Assembly: GCA_003278875.1 (NCBI GenBank) | Contig: QCCQ01000006.1 | Coordinates: 1-64,000, forward strand | Source: Prochlorococcus sp. AG-347-L21 | Lineage (GTDB): Bacteria > Cyanobacteriota > Cyanobacteriia > PCC-6307 > Cyanobiaceae | Length of the DNA: 64,000 nt | Direction: 5' to 3' | Shown: positions 19,196 to 30,155 of the stretch, one piece after another | How the letters are laid out: each line of letters opens with the position of its first letter | Numbering within the stretch: the stretch's first letter is position 1 | Translations under genes and position numbers: made by a program | Notes under the pieces: generated by a model | What the model saw: the letters and a program-made list of their open reading frames with translations, nothing else | Told to the model about the DNA's origin: nothing | Databases searched by the model: none

Positions 19196-19837
19196 GTGCC
19201 AAAAAAATTAACAGAAGATCAGAGGAAATATATTATTCAAGATTTTATTAAAGGAATTAGCATAATTGATTTAGCTGAAAAATATAACTTCACAAAACTA
19301 ACCATCTCTCGTCATTTAAAGAAAAGTTTGACCGAGAAAAAATTTAATGAGATTTTAAAAAATAATAAAAATCAGTTTGAAACATACTCTAAAAATTACG
19401 ATGAATATGAGATTGATAGTAATCAAAATATTTTTGAAGAGACATCCCTTGATTCTTCACAAATATTAGATGAATCATTTGTTGAGATCACCCCTTTGAA
19501 TTTTGAGATTGATCATAATATCCAAAAAGACTTATCTTCTATATCAATATCAGATGTAATTTTTCCAAAGATGGTTTATCTGATAGTTGATAATAAACTT
19601 GAATTGCAAACTAAGTTTTTAAGAGATTATCCAGATTGGCAATTTCTCTCGCAAAATGAATTAAGTAGAAAAACAATTGAAATTTATTTTGATATGAAGA
19701 TTGCTAAAAGTTTTTGTAACAAACTCCAAAAAGTGATAAAAGTTCCAAATACTGATGTATTTAGGTTGGCTGCTTCTAAATTGCTTTCTAAAGGTATTTC
19801 AAGAATAATTACTCCTGATAAATTGATAGCACTTTAA
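19196..19837 (+). CDS. Helix-turn-helix protein of unknown function, GTG start
   Basis: A 213-residue protein starting at GTG 19196. Residues 4-43 (LTEDQRKYIIQDF ... GISIIDLAEKYNFTKLTISRHLKK) form a homeodomain-like helix-turn-helix resembling those of transposases and small regulators. An acidic linker follows at about 55-115. A second conserved domain (about 120-213) contains FPKMVYLIVD and an RDYPDWQFLS segment, then a helical tail ending ISRIITPDKLIAL. I recognise it as a conserved picocyanobacterial type but know no function. DNA binding is inferred from the first domain only. Its 3' end overlaps the convergent small gene by 4 bases. Confidence 0.75.
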   Translation: MPKKLTEDQRKYIIQDFIKGISIIDLAEKYNFTKLTISRHLKKSLTEKKFNEILKNNKNQFETYSKNYDEYEIDSNQNIFEETSLDSSQILDESFVEITPLNFEIDHNIQKDLSSISISDVIFPKMVYLIVDNKLELQTKFLRDYPDWQFLSQNELSRKTIEIYFDMKIAKSFCNKLQKVIKVPNTDVFRLAASKLLSKGISRIITPDKLIAL

Positions 19838-20064
19838 GAAGATAATTCTTTTTTATTAATAATCTTTAAAGATATAAAACTTCCAGCTATTGATCCACCT
19901 ATAAAACTTGCTCCACAAATAAAACCAATTGGTAATTTAACTGTTTCATTTATTATAAAATTCACCTTTGATGTCTTTTCATTATTTTGTAAGCCAACAA
20001 TTAATAAAATAAATAAGCTAGAGTTAAATAGAATTAAATAAGTTATTTTTTTAAGAAGATTCAT
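19834..20064 (-). CDS. Small two-helix membrane protein, unknown (LapA/DUF1049-like layout)
   Basis: A 76-residue protein with one hydrophobic helix at residues 5-24, a polar stretch with Asn/Glu/Lys, then a second glycine-rich helix (about 47-67, FICGASFIGGSIAGSFIS) and a charged tail. Two helices with a short periplasmic loop recall the LapA/DUF1049 family, but the sequence is not distinctive enough to be sure. It follows rsmI by 24 bases on the same strand. Confidence 0.6.
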   Translation of the reverse strand: MNLLKKITYLILFNSSLFILLIVGLQNNEKTSKVNFIINETVKLPIGFICGASFIGGSIAGSFISLKIINKKELSS

Positions 20065-20088
20065 TTCTATATAATAAAAATTTTAAGT

Positions 20089-20952
20089 TTAGTACAAACT
20101 ATAAACCATGTTTTTAGTGAGACCCTTCTTTTTTGCTAAATATTTTGATGCTGAAGATAAACTTAAACCTGCATTTATTAATTCATTAAGTTCTTTTCTT
20201 AATTCAAATTTATCAAATTCTAGAAATTTATCATTCTGTATCCCATCTATAACAACTGTAATTTCTCCCAGAACTTCCTTACGGTCAAAAAAATTTAATA
20301 TCATTTCTGCATTTGTTCCAATATGCTCTTCAAATTTTTTAGTTAATTCCCTAAAAATTACAATTTTTCTTTCTTTTCCACAATATTCTTTTAATTCAAT
20401 TAGCAGTTTTTTAAGACGATGAGGCGATTCATATAAAACTGAAGTCTTTTCACATTCACTAATTTCTTTTAATACTTCCTCTCTATCCTTTCTCTTTTTA
20501 GGTAAGAAACCTTGAAAAGTAAATTTTGAGGAAGGGAATCCACTTGAAACAAGTGCAGTTAATGCAGCGCAAGGGCCTGGAATACAAATAATATTTAATC
20601 CATTAGATTTGGCCGCTTTTACAAGATTTTCTCCGGGATCACAAATGCTTGGTAAACCTGCATCACTAACTATTGCTATAGATTTTCCTTCTTTAAGATC
20701 GTCGATTATTCTTGGGATTTTTTTAAAGGAATTGTATTTATTAAAACTTATTAGATTATTAGTTATTTGAAACTTATGCATTAGTTTTTTAGTTTGTCTT
20801 GTATCCTCACAGGCTATCAATGAAACATTTTTAAGAATATTTATCGCTCTAAAGGACATATCATTAAGATTTCCAATTGGAGTGCCAACAACATATAAAA
20901 CACTATTTTCAGGTTCTTGGCTTTTATGCGAGAATGAAGAATTATTGTTCAT
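20089..20952 (-). CDS. rsmI: 16S rRNA (cytidine-2'-O)-methyltransferase RsmI
   Basis: A 287-residue tetrapyrrole-methylase-fold protein. Motifs: YVVGTPIGNLNDMSFRA, ACEDTRQTKKLM, SDAGLPSICDPG, PGPCAALTALVSSGFP and FQGFLPKK, followed by ESPHRLKKLL. These define the RsmI/YraL family that methylates the ribose of C1402 in 16S rRNA using S-adenosylmethionine. It is divergent from the cysQ-like gene with only 3 bases between the start codons, so the promoters of each lie within the neighbour's 5' coding region. Confidence 0.94.
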   Translation of the reverse strand: MNNNSSFSHKSQEPENSVLYVVGTPIGNLNDMSFRAINILKNVSLIACEDTRQTKKLMHKFQITNNLISFNKYNSFKKIPRIIDDLKEGKSIAIVSDAGLPSICDPGENLVKAAKSNGLNIICIPGPCAALTALVSSGFPSSKFTFQGFLPKKRKDREEVLKEISECEKTSVLYESPHRLKKLLIELKEYCGKERKIVIFRELTKKFEEHIGTNAEMILNFFDRKEVLGEITVVIDGIQNDKFLEFDKFELRKELNELINAGLSLSSASKYLAKKKGLTKNMVYSLY

Positions 20953-20955
20953 ATT

Positions 20956-21858
20956 GTGGTTAAATTACCATTTGGAGTTTTTATTAATAACCTTATTGAT
21001 GATCTGAGGATTCTCAGTTGGGAAGCTTGTGATAGTTTGCTTTATTACTCCCAAATGCTAAGAGATACAAACAATAAAAGCAATATCGTAAGAAATAATG
21101 ATGACCCAGTAACGTTAGCTGATTTAAAAGTTAATGAGATAATAATTCAAGGAATTAACGAAAAGTATAAAGATATTAATTGGGAAATCTTAAGTGAAGA
21201 AAACGTGAAGGTATCATCTCAAATTTGTGATGTAAATTCGGATTGGTTATGGATTCTTGATCCTCTTGATGGTACAAAGGATTTTATTCAAGGTACGGGT
21301 AATTATGCTATGCATTTAGCCTTGAATTATAAGCAAAAGCCATATATCGGAGTTGTTTTAATTCCTGAAAAGGAAGAATTATGGATTGCTGCTGGAAACA
21401 AGATTTGGTGTGAGAACAAGCTTGGACATAAAAAAGGAGCCAGTTTATTGAGCAATACAATTTTTAAAGAAATGACAATAGCTGCAAGCAAAAATCATAG
21501 AAATGTAGTTTTAGAGAAATTAATTAATTTATTAAAATTCAAAAAAATTACAGTAATGGGGAGTGTAGGATGCAAAATTGCATCTATCTTAAGGGGAGAA
21601 AGTGATATTTATATATCTTTAAGTTTGCCAGGTAAGAGTGCTCCTAAAGATTGGGATTTTGCGGCTCCTGCAGCTATTTTAGTCGCAGCGGGAGGTGCAA
21701 TAACAAATTTAGATAATGAAAATCTCTCTTTTAATCAAAGAGGATTTGAACAAGGAGGAATAATTATTGCTTCAAGCAATAAAAAGAATCATCGTGAAGT
21801 TTGTCTCCAAGTAAAAGAAATAATTAAGGAATCTAATATTTATAACTTAATTTATTAA
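20956..21858 (+). CDS. cysQ: CysQ-like 3'(2'),5'-bisphosphate nucleotidase (inositol monophosphatase family)
   Basis: A 300-residue protein read from GTG 20956. Metal-binding motifs are plain: [23 protein letters not shown] and [15 protein letters not shown], with the C-terminal [14 protein letters not shown]. They define the Li+-sensitive Mg2+ phosphatase family. CysQ hydrolyses PAP to AMP in sulfate assimilation. Paralogues act on inositol or fructose bisphosphates, so the substrate is inferred. Its stop codon overlaps the convergent pnp stop by 4 bases. Confidence 0.85.
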   Translation: MVKLPFGVFINNLIDDLRILSWEACDSLLYYSQMLRDTNNKSNIVRNNDDPVTLADLKVNEIIIQGINEKYKDINWEILSEENVKVSSQICDVNSDWLWILDPLDGTKDFIQGTGNYAMHLALNYKQKPYIGVVLIPEKEELWIAAGNKIWCENKLGHKKGASLLSNTIFKEMTIAASKNHRNVVLEKLINLLKFKKITVMGSVGCKIASILRGESDIYISLSLPGKSAPKDWDFAAPAAILVAAGGAITNLDNENLSFNQRGFEQGGIIIASSNKKNHREVCLQVKEIIKESNIYNLIY

Positions 21859-24020
21859 CCAAGCGGGGCGACAGGAGTAGGAGTTGGCTCAGGGTAAGAC
21901 ATACCTCCATTTTGAGAAACACCTCTCAAAGTAAGATTAATTCTTCCTCTGCTATCAATTTCTCGGACTCTAACTGTTACTTCATCACCTTGTCTTACAA
22001 CATCTTCAACCCTCTCGACTCGTGCTTCCGATAATTGAGAAATATGAACCATACCTTCTTTCCCGGGCAATATTTCTACGAAAGCACCAATAGGAATTAT
22101 TCTTGTTACGACACCAGAGAAGATCTCACCCTCGTGTACTTTACGAGTGAGGCCCTCAATAATCTTTTGAGCTTCCTCTGCTGCAGCACCATCATGAGAT
22201 GCAATAGTTACGATTCCTCCGTCCTCTATATCAATTTTTGTATTGGTCCTTTCGGTAATACCTTTAATAGTCCTTCCTCCTGGGCCAATAACTGTTCCAA
22301 TTAATTCAGGATCTATCCTAAAGCTTAACAGTCTAGGCGCGTGTGGTGATAATGATTCATGAGGCTTATCAATTGCTTCTTGCATTTTTTCTAGTATATG
22401 TATTCTAGCTGGTCTGGCTTTTTTAATCGCATCAGAAATAATAGAGACAGGCAAACCTGTAATCTTCATATCCATTTGTAACGCAGTTATCCCCTTTTCA
22501 GTACCAGCAACTTTAAAGTCCATATCTCCAAGAAAATCCTCAATACCCTGAATATCAGTAAGTATTCGAACTTCTTTACCTTCTTTGATTAAACCCATAG
22601 CAGTGCCACCAACAGGAGCTTTTAAGGGAACCCCTGCATCTAGTAATGAGAGGGTGCTTCCACAAACAGATCCCATAGAAGTGGAACCATTAGAGCTTAA
22701 AACTTCACTCACAACTCTTAAGACGTATGGGAAGGTCTCTTTGCCAGGTAAAACAGGTATTATTGCTCTTTCTGCAAGTGCTCCATGCCCAATTTCCCTC
22801 CTCCCGGGTGTTCTCATAGGCCTAGTTTCACCAACAGAATAAGGAGGAAAGTTGTAGTGATGCAAATATGTTTTTTCAGTACTTGGATTTAAGTCATCCA
22901 TCTCTTGAGCATCGCTAGGGGTACCAAGTGTTGTAGTAGATAAGACTTGAGTTAGACCTCTTTGAAAAAGTGCGGAGCCATGAACTCTTTTTGGAAGAAT
23001 GCCAGCAGAAGCTGTGATCTTTCTAACTTCATCAAGTTCTCTCCCATCAACTCTTTTCCCATCATTAATGATTTGGGACCTCATTAATTTTTTTGTTAGT
23101 TTTTTGAAGTCAGAGTGAATTAATTTTTCATTTTCTGATGTTAAAACTTTTACTTGATTGTCATCTTTAAGAGAATCAATTTTGCTTTGTGCTTCAGTTT
23201 TTATTTTTTCGAGTTCAAGATCCCTCTCCTCTTTTGTTTGATCAAATTTCTTAAGAACCAAATCAATAGCTTTAGAGCAATTTTTTTCCAAATAAGAAGG
23301 TAATGTTTTATCCTCTTCAGGATTTGCTGGCTTGATTTGTTTTATTCCCAAATCTTTTAGTAAATCTTCTTGAGATTTAATAAGTTCAGTAACAGCCTCA
23401 TATCCAAAATCTACAGCTTCGATTGTATCTTGCTCTGATAATTGATTTGCGCCTGCTTCAATCATGACTATGCCATCAGGGGATCCTGCAACTACAATGT
23501 CCAAATCTCCTTTTTCAATCTCTCTAAAGCTAGGATTTAAGATGAAATCATCACCTATAAGCCCCACTCTTACAGCGGCCATTGGTCCATAAAAAGGAAT
23601 TTCTCCAAGTAAAGTTGCTATTGAAGCTCCCGTAACAGCAAAAACATCTGCAGGAACTCTTTCATCTAGAGAAAGACAAGACGCGACTATTTGAATTTCA
23701 TCCCTCATCCATGTGGGGAAAAGTGGTCTCATTGGTCTATCAATTAATCTTGAAATTAAAGTCGCTCTTTCTGGTGGGCGACCCTCCCTACGCATAAAAC
23801 CACCTGGAATTCTACCTGCCGCGTAAAGTTTTTCCTCATAGTCACATATCAGGGGTAGAAAGTCTGATGGTTCTTTTTTAGCAGTTTTTGTTGCTGTAAC
23901 TAATAGTGAGGTATCACCGCACTCAATCATTACTGATCCACTTGCTTGAGGAGCATATAGTCCTGTAGTTAGTCGTATCTCTCGTCCGTCAAACGTGATC
24001 GACTTATTTTGTCCTTCCAC
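21855..24020 (-). CDS. pnp: Polyribonucleotide nucleotidyltransferase (PNPase)
   Basis: A 721-residue protein with a GTG start. Two RNase PH domains are visible, with [11 protein letters not shown] and then [10 protein letters not shown]-like [10 protein letters not shown] in the catalytic second copy. A helical linker lies between them, then the KH domain ([14 protein letters not shown]) and the S1 domain ([20 protein letters not shown] and GMVHISQ). The enzyme degrades RNA 3' to 5' with phosphate and can add tails. In cyanobacteria it is also the main RNA-tailing activity. The tail is short and Pro-rich. Confidence 0.96.
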   Translation of the reverse strand: MEGQNKSITFDGREIRLTTGLYAPQASGSVMIECGDTSLLVTATKTAKKEPSDFLPLICDYEEKLYAAGRIPGGFMRREGRPPERATLISRLIDRPMRPLFPTWMRDEIQIVASCLSLDERVPADVFAVTGASIATLLGEIPFYGPMAAVRVGLIGDDFILNPSFREIEKGDLDIVVAGSPDGIVMIEAGANQLSEQDTIEAVDFGYEAVTELIKSQEDLLKDLGIKQIKPANPEEDKTLPSYLEKNCSKAIDLVLKKFDQTKEERDLELEKIKTEAQSKIDSLKDDNQVKVLTSENEKLIHSDFKKLTKKLMRSQIINDGKRVDGRELDEVRKITASAGILPKRVHGSALFQRGLTQVLSTTTLGTPSDAQEMDDLNPSTEKTYLHHYNFPPYSVGETRPMRTPGRREIGHGALAERAIIPVLPGKETFPYVLRVVSEVLSSNGSTSMGSVCGSTLSLLDAGVPLKAPVGGTAMGLIKEGKEVRILTDIQGIEDFLGDMDFKVAGTEKGITALQMDMKITGLPVSIISDAIKKARPARIHILEKMQEAIDKPHESLSPHAPRLLSFRIDPELIGTVIGPGGRTIKGITERTNTKIDIEDGGIVTIASHDGAAAEEAQKIIEGLTRKVHEGEIFSGVVTRIIPIGAFVEILPGKEGMVHISQLSEARVERVEDVVRQGDEVTVRVREIDSRGRINLTLRGVSQNGGMSYPEPTPTPVAPLG

Positions 24021-24190
24021 TTTTTAAATTATAAATCTATACATAATTCATTCTTACATTTAATGGGGACATATTGAGGAAATTATTTAGATAAGCTATA
24101 AAAATTTTTAAAAATGTCTTGAAAATAAATTTTAAATTTCTATGAATATTATTTTTTGAGAAAATGTAGTACTAAACTTAAAAACTAATA

Positions 24191-24493
24191 CTACCAACTT
24201 GATTTAACTACTCCAGGAAGTTCACCGTTATGAGCTCTTTGCCTTAACTGATTCCTGCAAAGACCGAAATCTCTATATACTCCTCTAGGTTTACCAGTTG
24301 CCCAACACCTATTTCTTACTCTATTTGGTGCAGAGTTTCTTGGAAGACCCTGAATCTTCCTATGAATTTCTAACCTTTCCATTGGATCCTTTGCGGCATT
24401 AAATTCATCTAATAATGATTTCCTTTTTGCAGCATATTTTATTACAAGTTTTTTTCGCTTAACTTCTCTTGCAATCATGGACTTTTTGGCCAT
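24191..24493 (-). CDS. rpsN: 30S ribosomal protein S14
   Basis: A 100-residue basic protein. The N-terminal [17 protein letters not shown] and the C-terminal [20 protein letters not shown] are the S14 signature. The long form without the zinc CxxC set is usual for cyanobacteria. It packs into the head of the 30S subunit. A 170-base AT-rich gap separates it from pnp downstream; no strong terminator hairpin is seen there. Confidence 0.97.
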   Translation of the reverse strand: MAKKSMIAREVKRKKLVIKYAAKRKSLLDEFNAAKDPMERLEIHRKIQGLPRNSAPNRVRNRCWATGKPRGVYRDFGLCRNQLRQRAHNGELPGVVKSSW

Positions 24494-24554
24494 TTAATTA
24501 ATCTTTAAACTAATTTATATATTAACAGCTTGAAGAGCAGTTTTTAAAAGTTAT

Positions 24555-25634
24555 TTATTGGTTTAATAATCTTTGTACGATTAACAGTTGACTAGTATCT
24601 CTGATAATAAGCAGAACGCTTAGTCCAACTAAAAGAAAGAAACTGGACTGAGTAACAACCATTTGTACCTTGAGAGGTACAGGTTTCCCCCTAAATCCTT
24701 CAATTAAAGTGAATACAAGTTGTCCTCCATCTAATAATGGTAAGGGTAGTGAATTAAGAACTGCTAGATTTATAGAAATTAAAGCCGCAAATAATAATAT
24801 ACCTGTTCCACCTTGTTGAGATAATTGTGCACCGATTTCAACGATCTTTACAGGTCCACTTAATTGTTGAGCTGTTGAGGAGAAATTTGTTAGTAATCCT
24901 TTATAACCTTGAATAGTTTTTACCAAAAGTGATGAAAACTCATTATTGGTGTATTTAAAAAGTTCGAAAAAGTTTTTTGTCTTTTTAGCTTCTTTCCTTA
25001 TATTCGGTTGCAATTGAGCACCTATTGTCCCTTTACCATCAGTATTTTTTGGTATTAAAGTTAAATCTTTGAAAATCCCATCTCTTTCGATTTTTATTGA
25101 AATTGGTTTATCTGATGAATTTTGAATCTCTTTAACTAAAGTGGAAACAGCTTGATCCCCAATTCCTAAAGTACTACTTTCCAATTCTAATATTTTGTCT
25201 CCAGGTTCTAATCCAGCAATAGAGGCAGCCTTCTCAGGTTGAGTCGCTAAAACTAAAATACCTGGCTCTGGATCAAATGGAATACCAACGGTAGTTACAT
25301 TTATAATTAATATTGTGTAAGCAAGTATTAAGTTGGCGAATACTCCAGCCGAGATTACAATAACTCTTTGGATAATGGGCCTATTTTTCAAAAGATTTGG
25401 ATCTTTAGGATCAATTTTATTTAGTTCTTCATCAGGAAAGGATACAAAGCCTCCAAGAGGAAAGGCTCTGAATGAATAAGTGATATCTCTAAATTTTTTT
25501 TTAATAATTGCGGGTCCAAAGCCAATAGAGAATCCATCAACATAAATACCTTGTAAAATTGCTGCTAGAAAATGCCCCATCTCATGAAAAAATATGAGGA
25601 ATCCAAGTACTGTTATTGAAGTTAATACATTCAT
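24555..25634 (-). CDS. rseP: RIP-type zinc metalloprotease RseP (site-2 protease, M50)
   Basis: A 359-residue membrane protein. FFHEMGHFLA (HExxH) in the first helix and LLDGGQLVF near the C-terminus supply the zinc ligands of M50 intramembrane proteases. GGFVSFPDEE lies between. One PDZ domain is visible at about 125-200 (LVLATQPEKAASIAGLEPGDKILELE region). It cleaves transmembrane anti-sigma factors or signal peptide remnants. The start codon is 9 bases from the end of serS on the same strand, so they may be co-transcribed. Confidence 0.92.
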   Translation of the reverse strand: MNVLTSITVLGFLIFFHEMGHFLAAILQGIYVDGFSIGFGPAIIKKKFRDITYSFRAFPLGGFVSFPDEELNKIDPKDPNLLKNRPIIQRVIVISAGVFANLILAYTILIINVTTVGIPFDPEPGILVLATQPEKAASIAGLEPGDKILELESSTLGIGDQAVSTLVKEIQNSSDKPISIKIERDGIFKDLTLIPKNTDGKGTIGAQLQPNIRKEAKKTKNFFELFKYTNNEFSSLLVKTIQGYKGLLTNFSSTAQQLSGPVKIVEIGAQLSQQGGTGILLFAALISINLAVLNSLPLPLLDGGQLVFTLIEGFRGKPVPLKVQMVVTQSSFFLLVGLSVLLIIRDTSQLLIVQRLLNQ

Positions 25635-25643
25635 TGTTTTATA

Positions 25644-26921
25644 TTAAGAAGTTTTCAAAAAATTTGATCCAAAGTATGGAACTAGTGCATCTGGAATCTT
25701 GACGCTGCCATCTGTTTGTTGCCCATTCTCAAGAATCGCGGCCATTGTTCTTCCAATAGCAAGACCACTGCCATTTAAGGTATGTAAATATATATTTTTT
25801 TTATCAATTTTTGATCTTATTGATGACCTACGTGCTTGAAACTCAAGGCAATTACTGCAACTTGAAATTTCTCTATAACATTTACTACTTGGAAGCCAAA
25901 CCTCAAGATCAAATGTTCTACTAGAAGAAAAGCCTAAATCACCAGTACAAATATCTACTAATCTGTAGGGTAAGTTGAGCTTTTTTAAAATGCTTTCTGC
26001 ATCAGAAGTAATCTTTTTATGAGCTTCCAAAGATTTACTTGGATCACAAAGCCAATAGAGTTCAACCTTATTAAATTGATGAAGTCTTATTAAACCTTTA
26101 GTATCCCTTCCATAACTGCCAGCTTCTCTCCTAAAGCATGGACTATATGCAACATACTTAATAGGTAGCTGCTTGGGATCAATAAGCTCGTTTCTATGAA
26201 AAGCAGTTAGTGGAACTTCAGCTGTTGGAGAAAGCCATAAATCGTCATTGGAACACTTAAAACTTTCATTTGAAAATTTAGGTAATTGACCAGATCCGGT
26301 AAGACTTTCTGTATTTACTAAAGCTGGCGGCATTAACTCCAAGTAACCATTTTTAGTATGCATATCGAGCATAAAATTAATTAATGCTCTCTCTAATCTG
26401 GCACCATTCCCTATGAGAGTGATAAAACGACTTTTTGATATTTTGGTTGATTTTGCAGAGTCAAAAATATTAAGACTTTCTCCTATTTCCCAGTGTGATT
26501 TAATATTCTCTTTTATTAGAGGATCCCCCCAAGTTTTTAGTTGTAAATTATCACTTTCATCTTTCCCAATTGGAGCTTCTTTGCTAGGAAAATTTGGCAA
26601 ATTATAAATCTCATCATCTACTTCTTTGTCTATTATTCTTTGCTTCTCTTCGAGTTCACAAATTTTAATTCTATATTCGTTTCCCTTTTTCTTTAAATCA
26701 TTTAATTCTTGTGAATTATTATTTTGGGATTTTCTAATAATTTGACCGATTGATTTGCTTAATTTTTTACTTTCAGATTGGAGACTGGATATTTCTATGT
26801 CAATTTCTTTTTTCTTTAAAGTTAATTCGTGTATATGAGATATCTTGTAAACTTTTCCTCTTAAGGATAAATTCTCTTCAACAAATGTTGGGTTTTCTCT
26901 TATTAATTTTTGATCTAACAC
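25644..26921 (-). CDS. serS: Seryl-tRNA synthetase
   Basis: A 425-residue class II synthetase with a GTG start ([10 protein letters not shown]). The N-terminal coiled-coil arm (about 25-105) contacts the long variable arm of tRNA-Ser. Motif 2 is [16 protein letters not shown], followed by HQFNKVE, and motif 3 is [17 protein letters not shown]. The enzyme charges tRNA-Ser with serine. It is upstream of rseP on the same strand. Confidence 0.96.
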   Translation of the reverse strand: MLDQKLIRENPTFVEENLSLRGKVYKISHIHELTLKKKEIDIEISSLQSESKKLSKSIGQIIRKSQNNNSQELNDLKKKGNEYRIKICELEEKQRIIDKEVDDEIYNLPNFPSKEAPIGKDESDNLQLKTWGDPLIKENIKSHWEIGESLNIFDSAKSTKISKSRFITLIGNGARLERALINFMLDMHTKNGYLELMPPALVNTESLTGSGQLPKFSNESFKCSNDDLWLSPTAEVPLTAFHRNELIDPKQLPIKYVAYSPCFRREAGSYGRDTKGLIRLHQFNKVELYWLCDPSKSLEAHKKITSDAESILKKLNLPYRLVDICTGDLGFSSSRTFDLEVWLPSSKCYREISSCSNCLEFQARRSSIRSKIDKKNIYLHTLNGSGLAIGRTMAAILENGQQTDGSVKIPDALVPYFGSNFLKTS

Positions 26922-27044
26922 TCTTTTTTTATTATTACATTAATTAAGATAGTTAATCTCAATTCATTATTTGGGTTTTTTGATTAAAAATTAACTAAAT
27001 TAATGATTCCTAACTTATGGAATATTTTAAAAATTAAATTTTAT

Positions 27045-28511
27045 TCAAGATGCAGAGCGGGCCCGTCCTGTAGATGACCATTCTTTTAGGAAATCAATTT
27101 GCTCTTTAGCAGTTCTTGATAAAGGAACTAATTCAGAAACTGCCTTTATTAAATCTTTCTCCATAAGCTCTCTATTTTCAGAGAATGAAATATGCATCCC
27201 CTCTATTACTGCTTGTTCAAGTTCTGCCCCTGAGAATCCATCTGTTCTATCGACGATAGTAGATAGAGGAAAACTGTAACTTGGTCTTCTTTTTTTTAAG
27301 TGCAAATCCAGAATACTTAATCTTTCGGCTGAATTTGGCAAATCAAGAAAAAATATCTCATCAAACCTACCTTTCCTTAATAATTCTGCAGGAAGCTTAT
27401 CTATAGCATTAGCGGTAGCAATGACAAATACAGCGGATTCTTTTTCAGCCATCCAAGTTAACAAACTTGCCAAAACTCTCTGACTTGTTCCTCCATCGCT
27501 TCTAGCATCGCCACCAAAGCCCTTGTCTATTTCATCGATCCACAGGATACAAGGAGACATAGCCTCAGCTCTTGAAATTGTTTCTCTAGTTCTTGCTTCG
27601 CTTGAACCAACAAGGCTAGAAAACAGTCTCCCAACATCTAACCTTAGTAGCGGCATTGACCAACTCTTAGAAATTGATTTTGCGGTTAGTGATTTTCCTG
27701 TTCCTTGCGCCCCTACAAGCAATACTCCTTTTGGAATAGGTAATCCATAGTCTCTAGCTTCTTTAGAAAAGGCCCTGTATCTTTGATTAAGCCAAACTTT
27801 TAAAACATTTAAACCACCAATATCATCTTGACTTGACTTGGCCTCGAAAAATTCTAAAATTTCACTTCTTGCGATCACTTGTTTTTTCTCTTCAAGAATA
27901 TCTTTAATATCTTCCTTACTTATTTTTCCTCTTTGAGCAAGGGCCTTTGCAGTGACTTGCTTTACTTTGATTTCTGTAAGTCCACTTGAAGCTATAGAAA
28001 GTTCGTTTAAGTCTTGTTCCTCAAGATTTGAATTGGTATTAATAGCAATTTTTTTTATCAGATTTTTCAATTCTTTTTGATCAGGTAAAGGTAGATTTAC
28101 AATTGTCATTAATTCATCCAGCTCTTCTGATGATGGAAATAAATGAGAACTAATAATTAAATTATGATTAGTTTTCTTAAGCGCTGAAGATAGTTCTTTA
28201 ATAGTTCTATTGATAGATGGATCATCATAAAATTTGTGGAAATCTTTTAATAATAAAACTGTAGAAACTTCAGAACTTTGTCCTTTAAGCCAATTGAGCA
28301 CTCCTAACGGATTATTAGAAAATTTACCTTCTTCATTTATTAATCCTTTTATTCCGCTAACACAATCCCAGCAAATGAATCTTTTTATATTCAGTTTTTC
28401 ACATGAGAAATTAATAAGTTTTTCTAATCTTTCCTCTTCTTTAGTCCTGATCCAAATTAATGAGGTTCTTGATTTTATGAGTAATTCTAAATTTCTACAC
28501 CAAGAATTCAT
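27045..28511 (-). CDS. ycf46: AAA ATPase, Ycf46 family
   Basis: A 488-residue protein. The N-terminal half (1-235) is family specific, with LLIKSRTSLIWIRTKEEERLE at the start cut short here to its pattern of a basic strand then Glu-rich helix. The AAA module is at about 245-440: Walker A GAQGTGKSLTAK, Walker B CILWIDEIDKG, the sensor VIATANAIDKLP and the arginine finger region LLRKGRFDEIF. This matches the Ycf46 proteins of cyanobacteria and algal plastids. They have been linked to CO2 and photosynthesis regulation, with the precise role unsettled. Confidence 0.88.
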   Translation of the reverse strand: MNSWCRNLELLIKSRTSLIWIRTKEEERLEKLINFSCEKLNIKRFICWDCVSGIKGLINEEGKFSNNPLGVLNWLKGQSSEVSTVLLLKDFHKFYDDPSINRTIKELSSALKKTNHNLIISSHLFPSSEELDELMTIVNLPLPDQKELKNLIKKIAINTNSNLEEQDLNELSIASSGLTEIKVKQVTAKALAQRGKISKEDIKDILEEKKQVIARSEILEFFEAKSSQDDIGGLNVLKVWLNQRYRAFSKEARDYGLPIPKGVLLVGAQGTGKSLTAKSISKSWSMPLLRLDVGRLFSSLVGSSEARTRETISRAEAMSPCILWIDEIDKGFGGDARSDGGTSQRVLASLLTWMAEKESAVFVIATANAIDKLPAELLRKGRFDEIFFLDLPNSAERLSILDLHLKKRRPSYSFPLSTIVDRTDGFSGAELEQAVIEGMHISFSENRELMEKDLIKAVSELVPLSRTAKEQIDFLKEWSSTGRARSAS

Positions 28512-28526
28512 TATGTGAAATTCAAA

Positions 28527-29669
28527 CTATTTTTTACTATTAGGTTCAAAAGGTAATCTTTTATCTGAGATCGTTGAAGCAGAAGTTGTTATTACTTCAT
28601 TTTTAGCTAATAATTGTTGATCCAAAATTTTCTGTAAATTCTCAGGAAGAGCTTCTTTATTAAGCAGAAAAGTCTGAAATGCTTGGAAAATATTAGCAAC
28701 AACCATATACAGTAAAACTCCTGCAGGTAGTGGGAAAAAAAGAAACATTCCAGTAATCATTACAGGTGTAATTTTGTTTGCCGTTGATTGTTGTGGATTC
28801 GCAGGCATCCCCTGACTAGATAAAACTTGAGAGAGAAGTAGAGTTAATCCAAAGGCACCTACTAATGCAGCAATATCCCAATTAATTGCTCCATCTACAT
28901 AAAAACCAACCTGACCAAGAGCTTTAATAAATAAAAAACCACTTTTGGCAGCTAGACCAGGGATTTTCGCTTCAATTGTTGCATCCCCCGGTTTAATTGC
29001 AGTAACTGTACCATCCTGGGAAACTTTAAGATTTTCAGATCCTTTAGAAACCGACCAAGTCGGAAGAAATTTTGATCCATTGTCGTATTTAGATAAAACT
29101 TCCGAGTAGCTATTACCATTTGTTGTTTGTAAATTTATTTTTACCGATTCTTCTGTTCCTAATTTTGTTCCATTAGGGATTGTTGCTACTACAGGAAAAT
29201 GTGATTTTTCCGTAATGAATATAGAGTGTCTTGGGGATTTATAAGGTTTTGGATCAATTGCTGCTACTTGATCCTGGGGAACTACCTTAAGATTTATGTT
29301 GTAGGGAACATCAGCAAATGGAGATCCCCTGAGGGTGGCAAACAATGCAAATAGCACAGGCATTTGTACAATCAAGGGAAGACAACCTGCTAGTGGACTG
29401 CCAAACTCGTTCATTAATTTTCCAAGTTCTTCTTGCTGTTTTTTTGGATCACCTGAAAACTTAGATTTTATTTCCGCTTGCCTTTTTTGCATTACGGGTT
29501 GAGCAATTTTCATTCTTCTTGCGCTTCTAATGGAACCAGCGCTAAGAGGGAAAAGTGCAATTCTAATTACGACTGTCAATGCAACAATCGCTAATCCATA
29601 ACTGGGTACTAAACCGTAGAAAAAATCTAGTATCGGGATAAGTAATTTTTCAGAAATGAACCCTATCAC
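28527..29669 (-). CDS. yidC: Membrane protein insertase YidC (Oxa1 family) with Ig-like loop insert
   Basis: A 380-residue protein. Helix 1 (about 22-42) is followed by the basic [20 protein letters not shown] loop, then the hallmark [16 protein letters not shown] helix, and the C-terminal helices ([21 protein letters not shown]). YidC inserts and folds membrane proteins, including photosystem subunits. An extra domain of about 90 residues (about 165-255) lies in the lumen/periplasm-facing loop. Its [19 protein letters not shown] pattern resembles a bacterial Ig-like group 2 fold. It lies in the rpmH-rnpA-PH-yidC order seen near replication-linked loci in many bacteria. Confidence 0.93.
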   Translation of the reverse strand: MIGFISEKLLIPILDFFYGLVPSYGLAIVALTVVIRIALFPLSAGSIRSARRMKIAQPVMQKRQAEIKSKFSGDPKKQQEELGKLMNEFGSPLAGCLPLIVQMPVLFALFATLRGSPFADVPYNINLKVVPQDQVAAIDPKPYKSPRHSIFITEKSHFPVVATIPNGTKLGTEESVKINLQTTNGNSYSEVLSKYDNGSKFLPTWSVSKGSENLKVSQDGTVTAIKPGDATIEAKIPGLAAKSGFLFIKALGQVGFYVDGAINWDIAALVGAFGLTLLLSQVLSSQGMPANPQQSTANKITPVMITGMFLFFPLPAGVLLYMVVANIFQAFQTFLLNKEALPENLQKILDQQLLAKNEVITTSASTISDKRLPFEPNSKK

Positions 29670-29741
29670 GATATTAAAAAGAGTGTAATTTTATTAGACA
29701 TTTTATTTTACAGGAAAATAAGGTTTTTGTAATTAATTTAT

Positions 29742-30155
29742 TTAGGATTTAGTAGCAAATCCTTCTACCTCGTTAAGATTTGGAATTTGTGATCTTTTAT
29801 TTATATTTTCTTCAATAAATTTTTGCTTTTCTCTGAATAACGGTAATGACTTCATTTCAACCTTTGATCCGTCGTTAAGAATAAGAACCATATCGCCATA
29901 TGATCCGAATCCCCTAGGAATAGATCTGATTTCTTCGATGTTACTTAATGAAACTTGTGTTTTGTTTTTACCAAACCATCCTCCATCTATTGTAATTCTT
30001 TTGTTTGTAATTTTATATCTCAACCACAATGCTCTAACAATTGCGGCAAAGGTAAAAGGTAATCCAAGAATAGTTACACCTGCAAGGAGATTTATTATTA
30101 AATCACTTTTTGCAGGCCCACCTTGATAAAAGATTTCTTCATTCATGTTAATCAT
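29742..30155 (-). CDS. PH domain-containing (DUF304-like) membrane protein
   Basis: A 137-residue protein. Two adjacent hydrophobic stretches (about 20-46) are followed by a bacterial PH-like sheet with the pattern RYKITNKRITIDGGWF and IRSIPRGFGSYGDMVLI. The start ATG overlaps the rnpA stop as ATGA (30152-30155), which supports translational coupling and decides the start. Genes of this type often sit between rnpA and yidC in cyanobacteria. The function is unknown; a role in membrane insertion with YidC is suggested by position alone. Confidence 0.82.
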   Translation of the reverse strand: MINMNEEIFYQGGPAKSDLIINLLAGVTILGLPFTFAAIVRALWLRYKITNKRITIDGGWFGKNKTQVSLSNIEEIRSIPRGFGSYGDMVLILNDGSKVEMKSLPLFREKQKFIEENINKRSQIPNLNEVEGFATKS

